This document shows, piece after piece, positions 5,801-9,602 of a DNA stretch of 9,602 bases. The stretch is from contig JASHQF010000009.1 in the NCBI GenBank assembly GCA_030037695.1, positions 1 through 9,602 on the forward strand. The letters run 5' to 3'. A program made the translations under genes and the position numbers. Numbering within the stretch: position 1 is the stretch's first letter; each line of letters starts with the position of its first letter. This DNA is from Thermoplasmata archaeon. GTDB taxonomy: Archaea; Thermoplasmatota; Thermoplasmata; Lutacidiplasmatales; UBA184. A model generated the notes under the pieces. That model ran no database searches. It was not told the DNA's origin and was given only the letters and a program-made list of their open reading frames with translations.

Positions 5801-8636
5801 CGTGACCGCGCTCAACCGCTCGGTGGCGGTGGAGCTGAACGGCAACGTGAGCGGGAGCACCGTCGCGGGGACCTCGGCGGGGAACGGTTCGGCCGGCGTG
5901 CTCGGGTCGTACGTCGACGAGCTCACGGTCGAGCGGACGTTCGCGGCGGACGGCTCGGTCGGGGTCGACCTCCTCGCGGCGGAGGCCTCCACGATCAACG
6001 GGACGTGGGCGACGGACGACTCGGTAGGGGTCGAGCTCAACCTGTCGGGCTTCACTACGGTGAGCGCGACGAACGCGACCGACGGCTCGACCGGCGTCGA
6101 CCTGAACGGGGGCGGGTTCCTCAGCGTCCTCACCACGACGGCGACCGACTACTCCCTCGCCGTGGAGCTGAACGGGTCGGTGTTGACGACGGTCGGGGGG
6201 ATCAACGCCACCGACGACGGGGCGGCGCTCGAACTGCTGAACGCGTCCGAGGACTTCGTCTTCGCGGTCAACGTCACCGACGGGCTGTTCGGCCTCCTCG
6301 GCTCCAACGTGACCTACACCACGTTCGTCGGCCTCAACGCGACCGACACCGAACCGGCGGCGTTCCTCGGCAACACCTCGGACCTCGAGGTCTACTACTG
6401 GAACCTCTCCGACGCCGGGCCCGCGATCTTCGAGAACGGGACCAACCTGTCGGCCGCCTTCACGAACGTCACCGACTTCGGTCTCGGCCTCGTCCTCGTC
6501 AACGTGACCCACGGCTGGATCAACGCGACCGACGTGAGCGACTTCGCCATCGGGATCGGGGTCGTGGACTCCTCGGCGATCGCGATCGACGGGGTGAACG
6601 CGACCGACCCCTACCCGATCGGCCCCTACGTCGACGCCTACCTCTGGGGCGCTCCCACCGCGGCGATCGACCTCTACCGCACGAACCTCACCACCGTCGA
6701 CCACGTCACCGCGACCTCCTACCCGGCCGCGCTCTACGACAACGGCTCGGCGAACCTCGAGGTCCAGGCGCTCTCGGCGGAGTTCGGGGTCGTCGGCGTG
6801 ATCGCCAACGGCACCTCCTACGGGCTGTTCTCGGGGGTGACGACGTTCGCGACCGACGTCGGGCTCGAGCTCAACGCGAACGTGACGCGGAACCACCTCA
6901 CCAACGTCACCACGGTCCGGGACGCCGACTTCAACACGGTGACGCTCTCGGCGTTCAACAACTCGTCCGGCTACGGGATCGCGATCACGGGCGGGGAGTT
7001 CAACACGGTCTACGACAACGACTTCGTCGGGGACGACGGCGCGACGACGGTCTACAGCGCGGCGCACCTCCAGGCCTTCAGCGACTCCCCCACGAACGCG
7101 TTCAACAGCTCCGGGGAGGTCGGCAACTACTGGGCCGACTGGCATTCCTACAACAGCCACGGCGTCCTGAACCCGTACCCGCTCCAGAACGGTGCGATCG
7201 ACTACTTCCCGCTCGGCGCCCCGGAGGGGGAGACGGTCGTGACGTTCTCCGAGACCGGCCTCGCCTCGGGGACGCTCTGGTCGGTGACGTTCGACGGCGT
7301 CGCGGAGTCCGGGGTCGGGGCGTCCCTCAGCTTCGACGTGCTGCCCGGGACGTACGCGTTCTCCGTCCCCGGGGTCGCCGGCTACAGCCTCGCCCCCGCC
7401 GCGGGCACGCTCGTCGTCGGTCCGCTCGCGGTCGACCAGACGGTCGCCTTCGCCCTCGAGAACGCCGTGACGTTCGAGGCGATCGGGCTGCCGTCCGGCA
7501 CGAGCTGGACGGTCGTCCTGAACGGGGACCTGGTCACGGGCACGGCGTCGAGCTTCGGGTTCGCCGAGGTCAACGGCACGTACTCCTACACGGTCGTCCC
7601 GCCGGCCGGCTACACGGTGAGCCCCGCCGACGGGACCGTGACGGTCGCGGGCGCGACGACGGTCGCGCTCGACTTCACGTCGACCGCCGCCCCGACGTAC
7701 GCGGTGACGGTCGAGGAGACCGGCCTCGCGAGCGGCACCCCCTGGTCGGCGACGTTCAACGGGGTCGAGCTCACGGCGACCGCGCCGGCGCCGATCACGT
7801 TCACCGTCCCGGCGGGATCGTACGCCTACACGATCGGCGCGGTGGCCGGCTTCGCGAGCTCCCCGTCCGCGAGCACCGAGGTCGTCTCGGGCCCGGCGAC
7901 GATCGACGTCACGTTCACCTCGAGCGCGCCGCCGACCTACGCGGTGACGATCGAGGAGAGCGGCCTGGCGAGCGGCACGAGCTGGGGCGCGGTGTTCGAC
8001 GGCGTCGCCGCGAGCGGCTCGAGCCCGGCGACGCTCGGGTTCACGGTCGCGGCGGGGTCGTACGCGTTCCAGATCGACCCGGTCGCCGGCTACAACGCCT
8101 CGATCACCGCGGGGACGGTCTCGGTCGCGGGCGCCTACGTGATCGACGTGACGTTCTCGAAGATCGTCTACGCCGTCACGTTCTCCGAGAGCGGCCTCGC
8201 CCCGGGCACGAGCTGGTCGGTGACGGTCAACGGCACGACCCACGCGACGATCGGCGCCTCCCTCACCGTCGACCTCCCCGCGAGCGCGGGGTACGCCTGG
8301 AAGGTCGGGAACGTCACGGGCTACGCGTTCGTGACCGCCTCGTCCGGGTCCGTCCCCGTGAGCGGCGGGCCGGCGGGGGTCGCGGTCGCCTTCGCCTCGA
8401 CGGCCGTCGCCCCGGCGTACGTCCCGACGTCGACGTACAACATGGGGGTCGCCCTGGCCCTCGGCCTCGGCGCCCTCGGCGTCGTGGTGGGCCTGATCTC
8501 CCTCCTCCGCCGGCCGCGCACCCCGGCGCCGGCGACGCCGTGGAAGGAGCCCGAGGGCCCCACGTCGTCGGGTCCGGGCGGCCCCGCCTACTCCTCTACC
8601 CCGGGCGGCCCCGGCGGCCCCTCGGGCGGGCGCTAG
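2838..8636 (+). CDS. Giant membrane-anchored surface glycoprotein: thermopsin-like domain, NosD-type beta-helix and five GLxSGTxW repeats
   Basis: A 1932-residue exported protein; ATG 2838 is chosen because a signal peptide follows directly (R9-R10, hydrophobic core about 12-33, Ala-rich cleavage region) and the promoter spacing fits it. Residues about 150-430 resemble thermopsin, the acid protease family A5: PMGVADYGLS (161-170), FWAQNVV (242), DNLWNLSS (259), YDTVTFNS (337), YDAELVFGGPGAGT (371). Residues about 430-695 form a bridging beta-rich region. Residues 696-1460 are beta-helix coils of about 22 residues, closing with a NosD-like cap (NTVYDNDF at 1389, GNYWADW at 1429). Five repeats occupy 1467-1865. 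A transmembrane helix lies at 1869-1890, followed by RRPR and a Gly/Pro-rich tail predicted to be cytoplasmic. I count about 55 sequons and only one cysteine (C427). Likely role: cell-surface or S-layer-associated glycoprotein, with proteolysis or polysaccharide binding as possible activities. Family A5 catalytic residues could not be verified, so protease activity is inferred. Confidence 0.88.
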   Translation: MTSASATFRRAWVVPIVVAAAAVMLLPGGALLGGQARGAPVEAPASPAHAAPAVTIGGGPAFGARLDDLLSGLRSVGSNATPPRLSLDSPTYVPTVADGTGLAGGAAAAPSAALLERLQHSLADGSVPSSAAYLPSLTLLSGPPASPGDVVSPGYLASPAPMGVADYGLSTGGASSVYTPSVLGAANLTGFNASAGTTYEVTSAYVFGGENPNLARTPWQSSLQLNTVAGNVSFPTSNTGTFWAQNVVDFSGTTVQLVDNLWNLSSLGAVLESGTILAGHGTVVPGEFYYDEGPTFPLAFPLSVELYNNVTNVSGRTTVTFAAHLEEGASVVFSGTYDTVTFNSQPSAGLPLLAPSYRIDGNVGTPDALLYDAELVFGGPGAGTNAVVESLNGTLALAYGEGAGYVASPSAYDYGSDTGETAIGISCVWGPDGGGAPVEGISQGPSILYGLWNATGGVPSGSEPLSGAFSPIYGFLFLGPNYLSPYDLSWVPTAPNGTFSSVVPLSIPGASVWDATGWADGFSVGFGTLPFNTSLTGLYAALSPSSGVWDAPVYLNGLAQGQSLANDTGAYDATTHAYVFGNLTIDENLTFTHDNDFGYPEFALLWANGVTAPIVVDNVAQGPNSGSSTLYTNDRGSASDLPGLGDEFAVWGGEDDSFSHLTLVGYRFGDGVETGGAVYLWDSPDGRSFSTTALNGSFGLWVAESPSFDADALTGLGTGSVGLTLVDSSDAAISSATGTLGGAGVLDLGGVGAHAFDANATVQGIGLLAVDANDTSVRDVTAIDSIGVALLNGTGDLAVDVTARAGSTGVYGYGPRLFSPAVIGVNASTGSIGLNFTLAENTTAVYVNATGSGVTGLLETDSEGLVAVYVAATDDAHGLVDVGDTSVVPTFVNGVEASGDAVGAALDDDRAPTTIQSVDVAGSSTGVEVVGSSGATVADVVVASAPARPGSTGVLVALSELVNVAEVTAYGHDLGVVAANASALTVTDVTALNRSVAVELNGNVSGSTVAGTSAGNGSAGVLGSYVDELTVERTFAADGSVGVDLLAAEASTINGTWATDDSVGVELNLSGFTTVSATNATDGSTGVDLNGGGFLSVLTTTATDYSLAVELNGSVLTTVGGINATDDGAALELLNASEDFVFAVNVTDGLFGLLGSNVTYTTFVGLNATDTEPAAFLGNTSDLEVYYWNLSDAGPAIFENGTNLSAAFTNVTDFGLGLVLVNVTHGWINATDVSDFAIGIGVVDSSAIAIDGVNATDPYPIGPYVDAYLWGAPTAAIDLYRTNLTTVDHVTATSYPAALYDNGSANLEVQALSAEFGVVGVIANGTSYGLFSGVTTFATDVGLELNANVTRNHLTNVTTVRDADFNTVTLSAFNNSSGYGIAITGGEFNTVYDNDFVGDDGATTVYSAAHLQAFSDSPTNAFNSSGEVGNYWADWHSYNSHGVLNPYPLQNGAIDYFPLGAPEGETVVTFSETGLASGTLWSVTFDGVAESGVGASLSFDVLPGTYAFSVPGVAGYSLAPAAGTLVVGPLAVDQTVAFALENAVTFEAIGLPSGTSWTVVLNGDLVTGTASSFGFAEVNGTYSYTVVPPAGYTVSPADGTVTVAGATTVALDFTSTAAPTYAVTVEETGLASGTPWSATFNGVELTATAPAPITFTVPAGSYAYTIGAVAGFASSPSASTEVVSGPATIDVTFTSSAPPTYAVTIEESGLASGTSWGAVFDGVAASGSSPATLGFTVAAGSYAFQIDPVAGYNASITAGTVSVAGAYVIDVTFSKIVYAVTFSESGLAPGTSWSVTVNGTTHATIGASLTVDLPASAGYAWKVGNVTGYAFVTASSGSVPVSGGPAGVAVAFASTAVAPAYVPTSTYNMGVALALGLGALGVVVGLISLLRRPRTPAPATPWKEPEGPTSSGPGGPAYSSTPGGPGGPSGGR
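4923..7217 (+). repeat. Right-handed beta-helix coil array (22-residue, 66-nt period) with NosD-like cap
   Basis: This array lies inside the giant surface gene, residues 696-1460. Successive segments follow the pattern small-Gly-Val-hydrophobic-Glu/Asp-Leu-Asn-Gly, then a Thr-Val strand, then Ala/Asn-Ala-Thr-Asp-Gly/Ser. Examples of coil openings are VGVELNLSG, TGVDLNGGG and LAVELNGSV; coil ends include TNATDGS, INATDDG and VNVTDGL. Many coils are exactly 22 residues; others are 19-25. About 25 coils can be drawn before the cap, where GNYWADW and DYFPLG match the end of NosD/CASH-type beta-helices. DNA identity between coils is limited, so this is an old, diverged protein repeat and not a recent tandem DNA array. 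Related beta-helices bind or cleave polysaccharides, but no catalytic motif is evident here. Confidence 0.8.
7236..8432 (+). repeat. Five tandem 76-80-residue surface repeats (VTF-E-GL-SGT-W type)
   Basis: Repeat starts are at residues 1467, 1543, 1621, 1701 and 1778 (bases 7236, 7464, 7698, 7938 and 8169). Each opens with a strand ending in GLxSGTxW, continues to an FNG/FDG/LNG/VNG turn, then a GxYxYxIxxxxGY segment and a closing strand ending VxF. This module is widespread in predicted surface proteins of Thermoplasmatota and other archaea, often as stalk-like tandem copies before a membrane anchor, and probably folds as a small beta-sandwich. Copies 3 and 4 are the most alike: a 47-nt block starting at 7692 recurs exactly 240 nt later at 7932 with four mismatches, suggesting recent duplication or gene conversion. 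The array likely serves as a spacer lifting the N-terminal domains away from the membrane. Confidence 0.85.
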
Positions 8637-8949
8637 GACGGTCCCCGTCCGGGCCGCGGGACGCCCCGACCGAACCGTGGCCCTCCCCGCCCTCGAGCGC
8701 GGGCGGCGGACCGTCGCCCGCGGCCGAGCGGCAGAGCTCGACGTCGAAACCGAACGCGCCGCGGCAGTCGGGTCCGAGCGTGGGGTACGGTCGCGGCGGC
8801 AGTAGGCTCCTCAGGTAGGCGAGGATCGTCGCCGCCGCCTCCGCCTCGACCCGGGCGCGGTCGGGGACGTCGAGCTCCCCGATCCCGTCGACGACGACCC
8901 GGACCGCGCCGTCGCGCCCATCGTAGGTGCGGACGAGGAACTGGGGCAT
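8596..8949 (-). CDS. Hypothetical 117-residue protein
   Basis: I do not recognise the family. The ATG at 8949 opens MPQFLVRTYDGRDG, followed by a short strand-like VRVVVDG, an Ala/Glu-rich helix-like segment with AEAAATILAYLRSLLP, and a segment with two cysteines (GPDCRG and VELCRS). Only the first 85 or so residues look like a folded protein; the last 30 are Gly/Pro/Arg-rich low complexity and are largely the antisense of the giant gene's tail. Codon use has the GC-rich third positions of the neighbours, which supports a real gene. It ends with TAG inside the convergent surface gene, a 41-bp overlap. The gap from the zinc-ribbon stop is 109 bp, so co-transcription is possible. No convincing ribosome site was seen (only a G-run just before ATG). 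Longer in-frame starts would run back into the zinc-ribbon gene and are disfavoured. Confidence 0.6.
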   Translation of the reverse strand: MPQFLVRTYDGRDGAVRVVVDGIGELDVPDRARVEAEAAATILAYLRSLLPPRPYPTLGPDCRGAFGFDVELCRSAAGDGPPPALEGGEGHGSVGASRGPDGDRPSARPRGRRGRPG

Positions 8950-9016
8950 GCCCCCGGAGCGGCCGGCGGGGAGATGAGGCGGGCGCCGGGGGTCCTGAAA
9001 CGCCCACGGCGCAGCC

Positions 9017-9045
9017 GGCCGGCCCGCCGGAGGGGGCGGGCGGCC
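9017..9045 (-). other. GC-rich stem-loop between the zinc-ribbon gene and the 117-residue gene
   Basis: Bases 9022-9028 (GCCCGCC) pair with 9035-9041 (GGCGGGC) across a six-base loop. The stem extends by GGCC 9017-9020 with GGCC 9042-9045 past a single bulged G at 9021, giving 11 base pairs. It starts about 14 bases past the zinc-ribbon stop on the minus strand. No T-run follows it, so it does not look like an intrinsic terminator. It may stabilise a 3' end or act as an mRNA processing point. In DNA this GC-rich, chance pairing is also possible. Confidence 0.35.
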
Positions 9046-9058
9046 GTCGCGGTGCGAC

Positions 9059-9289
9059 CTACGACTGCTTCTCTTCCTCGGAGCCCTTGAATCCCTTCTT
9101 GGCCCCCGAGGCGAGACCCTTCGCCGCGCCGAAGATCCCGCGGCCGACCTTACCGGCGACCTCGCCGGTCTTCTCGGCGGCGTGGACGGTGCCGGCCTCG
9201 GCCCGCTGGCCCAACCCGACCGCACGCCCGCACGCCGGACAGCTCTTCGCGCCCTGGGGAAGCTCGGCGGAGCACCCTTCGCACTTCAT
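9059..9289 (-). CDS. Small double-CxxC zinc-ribbon protein with Gly/Ala/Lys-rich tail
   Basis: A 76-residue protein. The N-terminus carries C3-x2-C6 and C17-x2-C20 (MKCEGCSAELP...SCPACGRAV), the short zinc-ribbon form found at the ends of many archaeal proteins, expected to bind one zinc ion by four cysteines. Residues about 36-68 are rich in Gly, Ala and Lys (VAGKVGRGIFGAAKGLASG) with a possible amphipathic helix, and the protein ends in a charged EEEKQS. No enzymatic motif is seen. It might be a nucleic-acid or protein-binding adaptor, or associate with membranes through the Gly/Ala segment; neither is shown. ATG 9289 is supported by a GAGGT ribosome-site match (9300-9296) six bases upstream and a TATA-like element beyond it. 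It lies downstream of a partial membrane protein gene on the same strand, 119 bp away. Confidence 0.82.
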   Translation of the reverse strand: MKCEGCSAELPQGAKSCPACGRAVGLGQRAEAGTVHAAEKTGEVAGKVGRGIFGAAKGLASGAKKGFKGSEEEKQS

Positions 9290-9295
9290 GGCACG

Positions 9296-9300
9296 ACCTC
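9296..9300 (-). promoter_or_regulatory. Ribosome-binding site of the zinc-ribbon gene
   Basis: GAGGT on the minus strand, six bases before ATG 9289, complementary to the usual archaeal 16S rRNA 3' end. It supports this start. A transcript starting 22-27 bases from the nearby TATA-like element would begin at about 9299-9294, so the site might be only partly included in the mRNA. Confidence 0.5.
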
Positions 9301-9320
9301 GCTCCGGGACCGGGCGCGCC

Positions 9321-9336
9321 TACAAGACCGTTTGCC
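9321..9336 (-). promoter_or_regulatory. TATA/BRE-like promoter of the zinc-ribbon gene
   Basis: On the minus strand GGCAA (9336-9332) is followed after three bases by GTCTTGTA (9328-9321), about 32-39 bases before ATG 9289. The same two words, without the three-base spacer, precede the giant surface gene. A separate promoter here suggests that the zinc-ribbon gene need not be read through from the upstream membrane gene. Confidence 0.5.
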
Positions 9337-9408
9337 GGGGCCCCCCCCTGGCAGCGTTCGGCCCGACGGCGCGCCCCGGAACCCGTGCGTCGGGCCCCGC
9401 GGGAGCCT

Positions 9409-9602
9409 TCAGGGTGCGGGACCGACAGGACCGGCCGCCGGGGCCAAGGCTGCGGGGGGCGGGAGGGGCTTCGTCCGTTTCGGGAACGCGGCGACGAGGG
9501 CCGCGAGATTGAACACGAGCGCGACGAGCATGAGGAACCAGCCGACGTCCGCCCCCCAGACGAGGAGGCCGTCACCGCCCGCCCCCGAGCCCCAGAACGA
9601 GT
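9409..9602 (-). CDS. Membrane protein, C-terminal part (truncated by window edge)
   Basis: Only the last 63 residues are present; the 5' end lies beyond base 9602. The reading frame uses codons 9600-9598 onwards and stops with TGA at 9411-9409. The sequence reads SFWGSGAGGDGLLVWGAD, then a strongly hydrophobic stretch of about 20 residues (WFLMLVALVFNLAALVAAF) typical of a transmembrane helix. A basic KRTK patch follows, then a Pro/Ala-rich tail ending GPVGPAP. The positive patch suggests a cytoplasmic C-terminus. No family can be named from this fragment. The alternative minus-strand frame over the same bases gives a Ser/Arg-rich product with no hydrophobic segment and is rejected in favour of this one. 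Confidence 0.65.
   Translation of the reverse strand, partial: SFWGSGAGGDGLLVWGADVGWFLMLVALVFNLAALVAAFPKRTKPLPPPAALAPAAGPVGPAP

Noticed and set aside
4923..7217. CRISPR-like or satellite array
   Set aside because: The 66-nt periodicity is at protein level only; DNA units are too diverged and sit in one continuous reading frame.
2790..8243. Minus-strand open frame of 1817 codons opposite the giant surface gene
   Set aside because: Its product is almost entirely Arg, Gly, Val, Asp, Pro and Glu without domains. Stops are rare in this frame because the GC-rich codons of the real gene leave few TAA/TAG/TGA complements. The plus-strand frame has a signal peptide, known domains and a transmembrane helix.
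8636..8650. Hairpin at the surface gene stop as an intrinsic terminator
   Set aside because: Only six base pairs with a three-base loop and no T-run after it on either strand; not enough to call a terminator.
6005..8818. Plus-strand alternative frame of 937 codons within and past the surface gene
   Set aside because: Extremely Arg/Gly-rich and repeats only because the underlying gene repeats; continues past the real stop by chance in GC-rich DNA.
8991..9003. Possible TATA element (minus strand GTTTCAGG) for the 117-residue gene
   Set aside because: Poor match to TATA, wrong spacing for a leaderless start, and unlike the GTCTTGTA element seen twice in the window.
9150..9575. Minus-strand frame of 141 codons covering the zinc-ribbon 5' half and the right edge
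   Set aside because: Ser/Arg/Pro-rich. The zinc-ribbon frame and the transmembrane frame over the same bases are far more protein-like.

Overview
The window is very GC-rich, and most third codon positions are G or C. It has archaeal hallmarks: a secreted thermopsin-type surface protein, a NosD-like beta-helix, tandem surface repeats built on the VTF-E-GL-SGT-W core, dense N-glycosylation sequons, TATA-like promoter elements and a probable leaderless mRNA. The combination fits a high-GC Thermoplasmatota-type archaeon, possibly a soil or acid-adapted lineage. That placement is inferred from protein families; the window holds no phylogenetic marker gene.

Left, plus strand (2-2764): a complete aconitase of the AcnA/IRP1 type, a cytosolic TCA-cycle enzyme. 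All three iron-sulfur cysteines and the main active-site arginines are present. A 73-bp gap with a TATA-like element follows.

Centre, plus strand (2838-8636): one gene for a 1932-residue cell-surface protein fills most of the window. In order it has a signal peptide, a thermopsin (peptidase family A5) domain, a bridging domain, a long right-handed beta-helix of about 22-residue coils with a NosD-like C-terminal cap, five tandem beta-sandwich-like repeats of 76-80 residues, a single transmembrane helix, and a short Gly/Pro-rich tail predicted to lie in the cytoplasm. I count about 55 N-X-S/T sequons. In the beta-helix many recur at the same place in successive coils.

Right, minus strand (9602 down to 8596): three small genes. 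In transcription order they are the C-terminal end of a membrane protein cut by the window edge, a 76-residue double-CxxC zinc-ribbon protein with a Gly/Ala/Lys-rich tail, and a 117-residue hypothetical protein. The last gene overlaps the 3' end of the giant gene tail-to-tail by 41 bp. The zinc-ribbon gene and the giant gene share an upstream element, GGCAA then GTCTTGTA.

The aconitase appears unrelated in function to its neighbours. I saw no tRNA or rRNA gene, CRISPR array, transposase or attachment site. Apart from the short intergenic gaps, the whole window is coding.
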